NCBI RefSeq assembly: GCF_019670005.1
Contig: NZ_AP019783.1
Span: forward strand, 2,940,150-3,004,149
Source of the DNA: Methylomagnum ishizawai
GTDB lineage: Bacteria; Pseudomonadota; Gammaproteobacteria; Methylococcales; Methylococcaceae
Length of the DNA stretch: 64,000 bases
Direction of reading: 5' to 3'
Shown here: piece after piece, positions 37,301 through 44,442 of the stretch
How positions within the stretch are numbered: position 1 is the first letter of the stretch
How the letters are laid out: every line of letters starts with the position of its first letter
The notes under the pieces: model-generated
Database searches by the model: none
Seen by the model: the letters and a program-made list of their open reading frames with translations, nothing else
Told to the model about the DNA's origin: nothing
Program-made: the position numbers and the translations under genes

Positions 37301-37858
37301 CGCCGCGAGTTCGGTTCCGGCTTGATCGGCGGCGGTGGACAGCCGCTTGTATTCCGCTTCGAGCTTCGCGGTTTCGCGGGCGGCGCTGTCGTATTCCTTC
37401 TGCGCGGTTTTGACAGTGGATAGGGACCGCTTGAGGTCCGCTTCCATGATTTGGATTTGCCCGGCCAGGGCTTGGTATTCGACATGGGTGGGAGCCACGC
37501 CATGGGCCGCGAGGTCGGCCAGCGCCTTCTTGGCCAGGGCGGTTTGGATGCCCAAGGAATCGGCCCGCCCGCCCGCCGTGTCCAGGGCGCTTTGCCGGGT
37601 GGCGCTGGCCGCTTGGGCGGCGGCAAGGCGGGCCTGGGTGTCCGCCACCTGGGTTTTCAGGCGGGCTTCGGAGACGGTCAGGGCATCGACCGCCTTGGAT
37701 AGCCCGGCCTGGGATTGCGCCGCCGCCGTGGCGGCGCGGGATTGGTCCTTGAGGGTTTGCGATAGGGTTTGCACCCCGGCTTCAAGCGCCTGCACTTCGG
37801 ACTTGGCGGACGCTGCGCCCTCGACGGCAATCCCTATTTTTACACGCCTATCGGCCAT
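31301..37858 (-). CDS. tail tape measure protein with lytic transglycosylase domain
   Basis: At 2185 residues this is the longest gene. The N-terminal about 430 residues are Ala/Gln-rich coiled coil; the TMP N-terminal conserved region follows (LSGATATSGAAGIQQFAQALQSGVLRGDEFNSIMENSPRLAKAL, about 520-620). A soluble lytic transglycosylase domain spans about 748-885 with the catalytic Glu in KTESGF and the downstream GVMQTMPATAKRYG and AAAGYNAGENN motifs. The remainder is helical, ending in a region with LAGGGRVRGPGTGTSDSIPA typical of tape-measure C-termini. It sets tail length (roughly 1.5 angstrom per residue in known phages, about 320 nm here) and may cut peptidoglycan on entry. Confidence 0.93.
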   Translation of the reverse strand: MADRRVKIGIAVEGAASAKSEVQALEAGVQTLSQTLKDQSRAATAAAQSQAGLSKAVDALTVSEARLKTQVADTQARLAAAQAASATRQSALDTAGGRADSLGIQTALAKKALADLAAHGVAPTHVEYQALAGQIQIMEADLKRSLSTVKTAQKEYDSAARETAKLEAEYKRLSTAADQAGTELAAQRANLAAATAESARLEKQAQATAQALKAQSSAAATGKAWQGFGTGITAQAQAQQQAAQQHAVQQWVAVGMAAVAAQVQAKQQASQQQQAAKQWSAFGMASDPRRAGAAAIGAREILGIRSSAEIVADIRAVKAAYADLAASGQASLRELARAEQATADKVKALKTELRGNVATPIADSRTTLGIRGGAEIEADIAKVRAAYQTLATSGRASGQELARAQAAARTQVKALRDELAGASQAQKNLNREAGLYGMARNALAGVAVVSTAKQLAGAADGWANLSARLKLATTSQKEFTTAESALFGIAQRNMTSLEETAGLYTKVAGSMRDLGMTQQQGLALTDDIGMALRLSGATATSGAAGIQQFAQALQSGVLRGDEFNSIMENSPRLAKALADGLKVPIGSLRKMAEQGDLTAEKVIKAILSQSEVLRREAASMPTTIGGAWQKIENAALAYIGKADQASGSSAQLAGELSRVADNFSAVADPIMTIARIEVGGFNKFVDLVKDLGDALAKIPKGDFLPDIFNHGLSEDAQAKAYEADLKRMMEKGFGPSTAPSASTVSQVIKPTTDQIMLKVAEAAKKYQVPEAFALAIAKTESGFAQYNADGSLKLGSPTKTGARAVGVMQTMPATAKRYGVDPANVDENIDGGMRYLRNILAKFHGDLRLAAAGYNAGENNKSLEKGVVPNIKETQNYVATVSKYYNEFLAKYPGGLPFEESASRQKEIDNAWEQFKAGIDQGIAASENRARLDESQGRNEIARIEQERAAALEADRAKIDGATRYTDKLKLLEQSRDAQIGYYRQEAAIQRQQVGDEETTLQARRDGIAQQLSAAEQYKLSLSETNRLKAEQEGIDAALKLLAEDRRGIDLDLAAKETSAGQAVIDAKRKEAEYIQGINRELQFQIDLNNQLTEAKARSASKRELGTIKATAESSRTAAESVGAGELPGIQASIAKTQELKAKNEEIAGSVQKVSEEQLRMNAIWDQTLQRQQDYAETWREITGQQHNAFADLSVSIMEYAKQIDQIGAKYKELSTQDPVNEDFYNTQKNTETAASSFNILAKTAVTLRGMYKEGTAGYESMSAAAGAFGAVAQALNIVEGIGAVIHQLRDGDVYTAIPRAVGVAAMVASMGIQTGASGSGSGSGSAALSPTAKTGTGTVFGDSTAQSDSIAQSLDILKQNSSTDLDYSAGMLRALESIDAAMGGVSASIVRGVAPATITQPGQFTNGIGLPAFLDPGMMLTNFLMKRTRTITDYGITADPQQTLSSVLKNGFQGQVYTDIKTETKAFGMTVSSSMKTVFSELDSGVEREFTKTIRSIRDGLVAAGSAFDLGTADFTRRLKGFKIDFGRLSLQGLSGDEITKQVSALFSSESDRMARRFVPGLRQFQAVGEGYFKTLTRVAEGVNRATGELEGLGIAAIDYKAIANKNGDVAAEIVRQSIATAELGSSVGKFIDGATGSAEDLVSAYKSLTAARTIFLTAGLDTSGISRDMTNAAGGVSEFLSSLQTYRDKFLTEGERVTGGWNALAAEFTRFGLKMPTTRQGFRDLVSGIDTSTEAGQKLFGGVITLAGSFDELTASVQSSADASFTAVKDAYSRMKDQAKSWRDYVAGLAVNDPTLSPEAKYRNAKDQFTALLGKARAGDSDAQGKVQGAADTLLAASRDYNASSMAYQSDLAWVKTGLSGLAAQTEGQLSSAERQIQSLDGNTTALQDVAGGLTTLSAALAQYAQDRAAGAAPASAASATDTNAAHTSAAETAAANQPGTVRGVQAVNDANTSAAETQTKREAAALEFQTRIDAAQKELRAAAKEGRKEWRDYWASQVDSIVKEIRESPFNLRVDNLKPKGYRADDNWEVKRLAGGGRVRGPGTGTSDSIPAWLSDGEYVFTADLVRRNGVAALDRALRGEPVTLNADAPAPARFAAGGAVGRVDFRPPSSAAPVVVPAISQQTDIDGLIKVFQTTMTGQRDALQAGIKVDQAGYQMLVKLLTSIDGRLTTLESNNKLAKAM

Positions 37859-38617
37859 TGGATTTTTTGCCCTTATTCAACAGAGGTAATGCCGCCTCTT
37901 GCATTATCAAGATGCCTTGGAATATCTCGCGGGCCTTGTCCTCTTTATGCCCCAGGTTCCTGATAATACATTCGCACGCGGGCTTATCGAGTCCGTGCCA
38001 GATCCATTCGGTTCCGAACGCGGGGAGTTCGCGCCGCCAATCGTGGCGGCACTCGATAAATGCCATGACGGTATCCCAGTTTTCCGGCAATACCTGGAAA
38101 TCGGGGGAAGCGGCTTGCAGGGTATTCCCCAGCATCGCGGCCAGCGCCGCCGGGGGTAGGTTCATCGCCCTGGCCTGCGCGGCCAGGGCGGATAAATCGG
38201 GCGGCGCGGCCTGGGGAGTGGCCCAATACCGCGCCGCGTCGATCAGTTTCCCCGCGCCACCCCGCCGCGCAACACCGCGTCATGGAAGGCGTCCACGATG
38301 GCCCCGGCGGCGGCTGGATAGTGGTCCAAGAGGGTTTTGATATTTTCGGCGGTGAACGGCAATTCCGCCGCGTCCGGCCCGGCGATGCCTTCCCAGCCGT
38401 CCGCCACCCGCAGGACATAATCCACGTCCCGCAGCAAACCGCCCTGGATGTCCCTGCCATCCAAATCATCCTGTAGGGCCAGGTAGGACGAACGGGAAAA
38501 GCGGCGGAAGACCATCTTGAAGCCGATTTTTTCCGGCAAGCCTTCGCCATTGATATGCGGGATGTTGACCGGATATTTGAAGGAATTCCCGGTTTTCGTA
38601 TCTAAGATGAATGGCAT
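37848..38617 (-). CDS. tail assembly chaperone, -1 frameshift fusion (lambda gpGT type)
   Basis: The fusion is read from the ATG at 38617 through the slippery site at 38246-38252, then in the -1 frame to the stop at 37848, giving about 256 residues. The downstream part (from LIDAARYWATPQAAPPD to KKSNGR) matches the DUF1799 type, a T-domain counterpart, and its frame is open well upstream of its first ATG (38165), right up to the slip site. In lambda, gpG and gpGT bind the tape measure and tail tube in a fixed ratio during tail assembly. It overlaps the tape measure start by 11 bases, the expected neighbour. Confidence 0.85.
38201..38252 (-). promoter_or_regulatory. programmed -1 ribosomal frameshift signal
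   Basis: On the minus strand the heptamer G-GGA-AAC (38252-38246) lies in the correct X-XXY-YYZ phase and is followed directly by the zero-frame stop TGA. After an 8-base spacer comes a perfect 9-bp stem, GCGGCGCGG (38237-38229) with CCGCGCCGC (38209-38201), around a 19-base loop. All three elements of a bacterial -1 frameshift site are present. Confidence 0.9.
38243..38617 (-). CDS. tail assembly chaperone, short form (lambda gpG type)
   Basis: The zero-frame product is 124 residues (MPFILDTKTGNSFKYPVNIP to VLRGGVARGN) and ends at a UGA immediately after the slippery heptamer. It is located between the tail tube and tape measure genes, where the G gene lies in lambda-like phages. The alpha-helical, acidic character (TAENIKTLLDHYPAAAGAIVDAF) fits a chaperone. 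It is the major product; a minority of ribosomes should make the fusion. Confidence 0.85.
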   Translation of the reverse strand: MPFILDTKTGNSFKYPVNIPHINGEGLPEKIGFKMVFRRFSRSSYLALQDDLDGRDIQGGLLRDVDYVLRVADGWEGIAGPDAAELPFTAENIKTLLDHYPAAAGAIVDAFHDAVLRGGVARGN

Positions 38618-38642
38618 TTTTATATCCTATCGAGATTGGGTT

Positions 38643-39824
38643 TTACATTTCCAACAAACGCACTTCGTCGTTGCCGCTGGTCCAAATAGCTTTGAAATCC
38701 ATATCCAGCATCGCGACATTATCGTCATTGCTGTATTTGGGTTTCATCAATTGCGCTTTGGGCAGGATGATATTGGTCCGGTATCCCGCTTCGGTGCCGT
38801 TCTGGAGGAAAATAATCCCGGTGGTGGATTCCTGGATCCTGTCGAACCAATCCAGCAAGGCCATCGGCGTCATTTCCAGGGACACGCTGCCTTTCGCCAT
38901 GCGGTCGGAGATAACCACCGCTTCGCTGCCGACCAATTGGCGATGTTTCACCGTATTGCCCAGGCCGAAGGTGAATTTTTTCAGCTGGACGCCGGTATCG
39001 TTGCCGGACATATTGCAGCCGTGGATTCCGCCCATCGTATTGGTGCTATTGAGCGGGACCGGCGTATTGAAGGCGGAATACGAGGGGGTGGGCATGGACG
39101 CATCGGCGATGCCGCCATAAAGGCCGGTGAAGGTGAATTTGATGCGCTGCATGTTGTTGGCTTCGGCGGTCAATTCAAAATCCCCCCGCGCCCCGAACAT
39201 TTTATGCAATATCCCGTCGAGATAATAATAAAATGCTATCGATCCTTGGTCCTTGCTGACCGGATCATAGGCCATGTTCTGGCAAATACTATAATCATCC
39301 TGGTTGGTGGGGTTTACATCCCATACCCCGGTTTTCGTCATAGTCCCGGCCCGCTTGGTCGTCCCGTTATAATCAAGTAATACCGCTTTTTCACCGGTTG
39401 GGCTAATGTCGATAATAACCCCACGATAGATATTATTCGTAGAGGATGCGTTCGATGCTAACGTAATGGCATCCGTGTTGCTGCCTTGCGGCGTACCCGT
39501 CACGGCGGAAGCCATCGCGGTAGCCGCCAGCCCGCACGCCTTGAAAAGCGGATCGAAGTGCGAGGCCGTGCCCGGCGTGTTGGTGCCCGGAATCCACGGG
39601 AGGGTGAATTCCAACGTCATGTAATGCGTGGTTTGCAGGGAAATATCGCTACCGAAAAAACCCTTGTAGTAGCTCAAATCCACCGTTTCCCCTTCCATGG
39701 GGCTAAGGGTCATATCCTCCGCCAGATAGGCATTCGCCGACCCGGTGGGCGTGGGGTCCACGCCGTAGGAACTTTCCGCCTTGCCAAGCAAGAGGGCGTT
39801 TTTCATGAAAATCTTATCGGCCAT
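38643..39824 (-). CDS. major tail tube protein
   Basis: A 393-residue protein just upstream of the tail chaperone genes, the normal site for the tail tube gene. It begins MADKIFMKNALLLGKAESSYGVDPTPTGSANA, a pattern typical of siphovirus tail tube proteins, and has a C-terminal region with repeated beta strands (KHRQLVGSEAVVISDRMAKGSVSLEM). Larger than the classic tube (about 250), so it probably carries an inserted surface domain. Start ATG 39824 chosen over 39857 because AGGGG precedes it. Confidence 0.8.
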   Translation of the reverse strand: MADKIFMKNALLLGKAESSYGVDPTPTGSANAYLAEDMTLSPMEGETVDLSYYKGFFGSDISLQTTHYMTLEFTLPWIPGTNTPGTASHFDPLFKACGLAATAMASAVTGTPQGSNTDAITLASNASSTNNIYRGVIIDISPTGEKAVLLDYNGTTKRAGTMTKTGVWDVNPTNQDDYSICQNMAYDPVSKDQGSIAFYYYLDGILHKMFGARGDFELTAEANNMQRIKFTFTGLYGGIADASMPTPSYSAFNTPVPLNSTNTMGGIHGCNMSGNDTGVQLKKFTFGLGNTVKHRQLVGSEAVVISDRMAKGSVSLEMTPMALLDWFDRIQESTTGIIFLQNGTEAGYRTNIILPKAQLMKPKYSNDDNVAMLDMDFKAIWTSGNDEVRLLEM

Positions 39825-39853
39825 GGGTTTTCCCCTGTGGTGATGGGTTGGGA

Positions 39854-40087
39854 TCAAGCCGCCGCGTGGGCGGGTTGGATGAGTCTGCGGATGCCCGTCG
39901 CCGGGTCGAGTTCATAACTGCCGCCCCGGCCTGGGCTGGCGTCGGTATTCCAGGCCGGGTCGGCTTCCACGGTTTCCGTCGCCGCCGGTTCCTCGACTAT
40001 CGGCGCGGGCACCGGAGTGGCCGGGGGTTCTTCGGTTCGATTTTCCCGTTCAAAATCGTCCATATCGTCTGTGTCGTCCATCTTCAT
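39854..40087 (-). CDS. small acidic phage protein between tail genes
   Basis: A 77-residue protein, very acidic at the N-terminus (MKMDDTDDMDDFERENRTEE), Pro/Ala-rich in the middle, ending in YELDPATGIRRLIQPAHAAA. Start overlaps the end of the tail terminator gene by 4 bases, so translation is coupled. A tail or scaffold accessory role is likely from position; no family recognised. Confidence 0.5.
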   Translation of the reverse strand: MKMDDTDDMDDFERENRTEEPPATPVPAPIVEEPAATETVEADPAWNTDASPGRGGSYELDPATGIRRLIQPAHAAA

Positions 40088-40548
40088 ACCTCTTGATATA
40101 GGGTTTGCATCGAATATTGCACCACGTACCAGAATTGACTGGCGTCATATCCAAAAGGATAACCTTCGGTAAATTCCATTTGCCCATTGCTCCTGGCTTG
40201 TAGCTTGGGGTCGGTCGTACCAAATACCTTTCCCAATAAGGCTTTGCGGATTTCCCATAACGCTTCATCCAGGTCATCCACGGCGGCCAAACCGCTATTG
40301 GTGTTATCCGCCAGATTGGAAACCCCGACGACAATATCAAAGGTCAAGGTAGTTATTTGCGATACCGCATTATTCATGCGGTTCTCGCCGGGAATTTGGC
40401 GGGGGAAAATCACATAGGCGGCGGGTAAGGGTTCCTCGTTTTTGCCCTGGCCGGTCAATGCCGCCGCGTGGTCCGCCCGCTTGCCCACGGTGGCGAAATG
40501 GCCGCGACCTTGGATGGCCGTTACCAGATCGTCCAGCACGCTAGCCAT
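40084..40548 (-). CDS. probable tail terminator protein
   Basis: A 154-residue protein beginning MASVLDDLVTAIQG, with a central SQITTLTFDIVVGVSNLAD strand and FWYVVQYSMQTLYQEV end. Sequence pattern and position (between minor tail protein Z and the tail tube) fit the tail-terminator (lambda gpU-like) fold. It overlaps the Z gene by 8 bases. Assigned by context more than by motif. Confidence 0.6.
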   Translation of the reverse strand: MASVLDDLVTAIQGRGHFATVGKRADHAAALTGQGKNEEPLPAAYVIFPRQIPGENRMNNAVSQITTLTFDIVVGVSNLADNTNSGLAAVDDLDEALWEIRKALLGKVFGTTDPKLQARSNGQMEFTEGYPFGYDASQFWYVVQYSMQTLYQEV

Positions 40549-41101
40549 TGGATACCCCTAGCAAGCGGCCCAGCTCGTGGCTGAGTTCGCGTTCCAGGCG
40601 GTCTTCCGCATAGTCGGATAGGGGCTGTTCTAGGTTGGCTATACCGAGTTGATCCGCCGTCAATGTTTTTTCGATAAACGAGGATCGCGCCGGGCTTTGG
40701 CGCTGGAAAATCCCCAGCTTCCCGTTGGGCATCCGCGCCACGAACGCGCCGGGGAAATTGAATTTGCCGCCGCCCGCCGTCGCCCCGGCCATTTTGCGTT
40801 GCTGGCGGGGGTTCATGCCCTTGGGGCGGATGGGTTCGATCCAGGCGGCGGGAAAGGGCAGCACGCCTACCCATATCGCACCGTTAAGGCTGTCGCGGGC
40901 CGCTTTGCGGATAACCAAGCGGCGCTTGATCCGGCTGGGTTTGATGTGGGTTTGCGCGGCGATGGTGCGGCGGGCCAGGGTTAGCGTGCCGTCAATCGTG
41001 CGGTTGATGGCGCGGGCGGCGGCGGTATCGAATTTCGATGCGGTCATGCCGATGAAATCCCCAAAGCGCTCCAAGCCTTCCGCTTTTATCGAGATTTTCA
41101 T
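40541..41101 (-). CDS. minor tail protein Z family (tail completion)
   Basis: A 186-residue protein with the gpZ pattern: MKISIKAEGLERF, KFDTAAARAINRTIDGTLTLARRTIA, then KPSRIKRRLVIRKA and GVLPFPAAWIEPIRPKGM. Lambda gpZ helps join the tail to the head after tail assembly. It overlaps genes on both sides by a few bases inside the head-tail connector cluster. Confidence 0.8.
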   Translation of the reverse strand: MKISIKAEGLERFGDFIGMTASKFDTAAARAINRTIDGTLTLARRTIAAQTHIKPSRIKRRLVIRKAARDSLNGAIWVGVLPFPAAWIEPIRPKGMNPRQQRKMAGATAGGGKFNFPGAFVARMPNGKLGIFQRQSPARSSFIEKTLTADQLGIANLEQPLSDYAEDRLERELSHELGRLLGVSNG

Positions 41102-41394
41102 GGGGCTTTCCTCAGATAGATAATGATTTCATCGGTGGGCTTGTCCCATTGGAAATCGGCCACCGCGAAGTTAAGCCCGGCGATAACCAAAATATTGCCG
41201 ATGGCTAGGCCGGGGAAATCTTCGCCATAACCACTCACCATAGGTTGGGGCGGACTCGCCCGGCCATCCAAATCCGAACCAAAACCGGCGTGATAAAACC
41301 CTTGGGTCTGGGTTTCGGTATCGCCCTGCACCAGGATTAAGTCATCCATGATCGAGCGACAGGCGGTTTTGGTTTGCTCAATGGTCAAGTGCAT
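41098..41394 (-). CDS. probable head-tail connector protein
   Basis: A 98-residue beta-rich protein (NILVIAGLNFAVADFQWDKPTDEIIIYLRKAP end) located just upstream of minor tail protein Z and overlapping it by 4 bases (ATGA). Position fits a neck or head-completion protein such as lambda gpFII. No diagnostic motif is visible, so the call rests on size and gene order. Confidence 0.45.
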   Translation of the reverse strand: MHLTIEQTKTACRSIMDDLILVQGDTETQTQGFYHAGFGSDLDGRASPPQPMVSGYGEDFPGLAIGNILVIAGLNFAVADFQWDKPTDEIIIYLRKAP

Positions 41395-41448
41395 GACCCA
41401 GCCCTATCGGGGATGCCAGGGATTTTAATAACCATAACTTCCAAAGTT

Positions 41449-41715
41449 TCACCGGCTATTATGGTTATATTCACTCTGGAATAATCGCCGATTATTAACA
41501 TCGTTTTGCCTATCCGCTAGGGTTTGGATTGCAATGGTATTATCCTTGAGCAGGTTATTGGTTTCCGCTTGCCTTTGATCCATCCGGTTGAACATATTAT
41601 CTATGGTTTCCCGCCATTCTTTGCGCTCATCGTGGTGCAGGAATAACAGCACGGCAACCAATAGGGCGGGAAACCCAAATCTCGCAAAACTTTTTGGGTC
41701 CATATCGTCATCCAT
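41449..41715 (-). CDS. small membrane protein with coiled-coil tail, possible holin-like
   Basis: An 88-residue protein with one transmembrane helix (FGFPALLVAVLLFLHH, about 13-28) followed by a charged amphipathic coil (DERKEWRETIDNMFNRMDQRQAETNNLLKD). This layout resembles BhlA/UviB-type holin-like proteins, but no endolysin is adjacent, and it lies among head genes. A structural or signalling role is equally possible. Confidence 0.4.
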   Translation of the reverse strand: MDDDMDPKSFARFGFPALLVAVLLFLHHDERKEWRETIDNMFNRMDQRQAETNNLLKDNTIAIQTLADRQNDVNNRRLFQSEYNHNSR

Positions 41716-41717
41716 GG

Positions 41718-42377
41718 TTAGGCAATGGCGCTATCGACCAATACCCAGGCCGTGCCGGAATTGGCGAACTCGGCATAGTCGTTGTTCGCGTCCAGACTGG
41801 CAAAGGTGCTGCCGCCGTTGATTTGCTCGGAGCCGTTGGGGTCCAAGGTGATGGCGGCGGCGGTGGCATCGGTTTTCCGTACCCGCAGCCGCGCCCCGAT
41901 GGGAATGGTGGCGACGGCGGGCAGGTTGACGGTTTTGGCCGCCGTGTTGGGGACCAAGAGCGTGAGGGAGCCGCCCGCGAAGTCGCCGACATTCAGGGTT
42001 TCCGCGCCGGTCGCGGCCAGGGTCAAGAGGCGCGGTCCTTCGCAACAGAAATCGTCGAGGCGCACGTCCAGCGTGGTCGCGTCGGTCGCCGCCGCCCGGA
42101 AGGCGAAGCCGATGAAATAGGCGTTTTTCGCGGGCGTGGCGCGGCATTGCGTGCCGTCCCACCACACCTTGCCCCCTTGGGTGAAGGCGTCGCTGTTCTT
42201 GGCGAGCCGGAACACGCCTTCCAGCTGGACGGAGCCGGTGTCGGCATTGGCAATGTCGGTCCCGGCGATGCCCATGCCGTATAGGCCAAGACGGACCACG
42301 GCGTCACTGGATACCGCCGCGCCGGTCGAATTGTCCCAATCGGCCACAGCGCCTTGTTGAATGTAAAGAGTGCCCAT
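41718..42377 (-). CDS. capsid decoration protein (DUF2190 type)
   Basis: A 219-residue protein whose first half fits DUF2190 capsid cement proteins: VADWDNSTGAAVSSDAVVRLG, IANADTGSVQLEGVFRLAK, then VWWDGTQCRATPAKNAYFIGFAF. The second half repeats beta-strand signatures (TVNLPAVATIPIGARLRVRKTDATAAAITLDPNGSE without the break), probably a surface knob. Located directly downstream of the capsid gene, the usual place for decoration proteins. Confidence 0.75.
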   Translation of the reverse strand: MGTLYIQQGAVADWDNSTGAAVSSDAVVRLGLYGMGIAGTDIANADTGSVQLEGVFRLAKNSDAFTQGGKVWWDGTQCRATPAKNAYFIGFAFRAAATDATTLDVRLDDFCCEGPRLLTLAATGAETLNVGDFAGGSLTLLVPNTAAKTVNLPAVATIPIGARLRVRKTDATAAAITLDPNGSEQINGGSTFASLDANNDYAEFANSGTAWVLVDSAIA

Positions 42378-42405
42378 GATGGTTTCCTGATAATGGTTTT
42401 ATGGA

Positions 42406-44442
42406 TTAGGGGCCGGGGTTTTTATAAGCGCCCTGGGCGCTGATAAAGGCCACACCGTGGTGGTATTCGACCCGGTATTTCACGCCGCCGGTATCGAAAT
42501 CCTCTTCCATCACCACCGTGGGTTCGGTCATGCCATCCAGGAAAACCACCTCGATGGCCGGGGCTACCAGCGGGTCGGCGAACATATACCAGGGGCCAGC
42601 CGTGAGCAGGCCGGTATCCACGATGTCCCGGAATGTGCCCATGGCGATATTGGGTTTGTTGCCCGCCGCTACATCGGGGTCTTTCTCGGCCCGGTTGACG
42701 GCGCGGGCGGTGCCGGAATTGGCGGCGGAACCCACCCAAAACGCCGGGCGGATGGTGATTTTGGCGTCGGGGCCATTGCTGAGGGTTTGGGTTGCCATCG
42801 CCACGCGCCCGGCCTCGAATGAGGCCATGGACGGCGCGGAACCGGATGCGGCTAGGTTGCCATGGTCGGCGTGGAATACCGCCTTGCCGTCACTCAGGGT
42901 GGGATTGGATTCCAACAGGGTATAGACCTTGTTTTCCACCGTGCGCTTGGCGGCGCGGCCCAAGAGGTTGGTGATGTCGCTGATATAACCGGTATCATCG
43001 TTGATGATGGTTTCCGGGGTTAATTGGATGATATTCCCCTTGCGCTTGGCTTGGACGCTTTCGGCGGTGGCATCCGGGATGGATTTGTAACGGTATTCGC
43101 CGCTTTCAAGCACATCGTCGAGGTTGCCGATGAGGCCGGGAATCAGGCGTTTCCATTGGCGGAAATCGGATACCGTGCCTTTCTTGCAGAATATTTCCCA
43201 GGTAGTGATTTCCTGGCCGAACCCGGTCAATACCATTTTGTGCATGGTATTTTCGAGGAGTACCGACAGATCGGAGGTACTCACGCCCTGCCCCCGGACC
43301 CCGCGCAGGGCGGCGCGGGCCAGGGTCATCGGGTCCATGTGGCCGGTCTTGGTGCCCTTCCGTTCGAGGGAGGCGCGGGCCAGTTCGATCAGGCGATAAC
43401 CGCGGAGTTCGTTTTGCGGGTCGGGTTTGTCCGCGCCACAGCGGGCCATCACGGCTTGTCCTACCGCCTTCGCGAATTTTTGGTCGTCGGTTTCGCCGGT
43501 TTCGATGCGGGGGGTGTAGCCGGGGGGATTGGCCGGGGCCGCGCCCTTGCCCAGCGCGTCCAAGAGCTTGGCGGACGCGGTGGGCACGTCCACCGTGTGA
43601 TCGTCCATGCAGGCATCCATGAGCGCCGGGACGCCTTCGTGTCCGGTGAAACGGGCGAACACGTCGCGGATGCCCTGGCGGCGGGCTTTGTCCTTGGCCA
43701 GGGCTTGCGCTTCGATGGCCTTGGGATCGAGGGCCGGGCCGGGCGGGGGATTGGTTTGGGGATTTTCTTGGGCCATAGGATTACCTTGGGTTGGGTGGGC
43801 GCGGCCTTTGGGCCGCTGGAATCGGGCATTGAATCCGCTCGCCAGGGCGGCGGCTACCGGGAGGGGATCGGTGATTTCGTCGCAAAACCCCATGGTTTTG
43901 CATTTGTCGGCGGTGTAGTAATGGTCCGTACCATCGGTCAGTATCCCCATAATGGTTTCTTTGGGCTGGCCGGATTTGGCTTGGTAACAGGTCGCCATGG
44001 CTTCCGCCCATATATCCAAATTGTCGGCTTGGTTCCGCAATTCGGTGGCATTCCCCGACACATAAGCCCATGGGGCATGGATCATCATGATGGCGTTTTG
44101 CGCCACCGAAACGGTTTCCCCGGCCATGGCGATGAGGGACGCCACCGACATGGCGACGCCTTCAACCGCCGTATCGCAGCCGCCCGGATGGCGTTTGAAG
44201 GCGTTGTAGATCGCCAAGCCATCGACCACCGACCCGCCCACGCTGTTGATCCGGCATTTAATACGCCGGTCTTTGAATTGCTCGGTTTGGGCCACCAAAT
44301 CCTTGGCGGTGATACTATTTTCCGGGTTCCACCAATCTTCGCCGATGTCGCCATAGATCATGATTTCTATGGTATTGGGGTCGGCGGCGGCTTTGACTTT
44401 CCACCATTCGCCGCTCGCCAATACTTCCAGGGGTTTAGTCAT
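42406..44442 (-). CDS. ClpP-like prohead protease fused to major capsid protein
   Basis: A 678-residue two-part protein. Residues 1-195 are an S14/ClpP-like protease: IEIMIYGDIGEDWW, RINSVGGSVVDGLAIYNAF, nucleophile Ser near 99 in VAMSVASLIAMAG, and the His near 119 in MMIHAPWAYV. A linker rich in Pro and Asn follows (about 200-240). Residues about 240-330 look like a scaffold or delta region. From 340 to the end is an HK97/Mu-type capsid domain (FGQEITTWEIFCKKGTVSDF, AFWVGSAANSG, VVMEEDFDTGGVKYRVEYHHG). Maturation presumably involves self-cleavage. Confidence 0.88.
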   Translation of the reverse strand: MTKPLEVLASGEWWKVKAAADPNTIEIMIYGDIGEDWWNPENSITAKDLVAQTEQFKDRRIKCRINSVGGSVVDGLAIYNAFKRHPGGCDTAVEGVAMSVASLIAMAGETVSVAQNAIMMIHAPWAYVSGNATELRNQADNLDIWAEAMATCYQAKSGQPKETIMGILTDGTDHYYTADKCKTMGFCDEITDPLPVAAALASGFNARFQRPKGRAHPTQGNPMAQENPQTNPPPGPALDPKAIEAQALAKDKARRQGIRDVFARFTGHEGVPALMDACMDDHTVDVPTASAKLLDALGKGAAPANPPGYTPRIETGETDDQKFAKAVGQAVMARCGADKPDPQNELRGYRLIELARASLERKGTKTGHMDPMTLARAALRGVRGQGVSTSDLSVLLENTMHKMVLTGFGQEITTWEIFCKKGTVSDFRQWKRLIPGLIGNLDDVLESGEYRYKSIPDATAESVQAKRKGNIIQLTPETIINDDTGYISDITNLLGRAAKRTVENKVYTLLESNPTLSDGKAVFHADHGNLAASGSAPSMASFEAGRVAMATQTLSNGPDAKITIRPAFWVGSAANSGTARAVNRAEKDPDVAAGNKPNIAMGTFRDIVDTGLLTAGPWYMFADPLVAPAIEVVFLDGMTEPTVVMEEDFDTGGVKYRVEYHHGVAFISAQGAYKNPGP

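Noticed and set aside
37848-38165. Second tail chaperone as an independent gene from the ATG at 38165
   Set aside because: Its frame stays open and protein-like upstream to the slippery site, so it is better read as the -1 extension.
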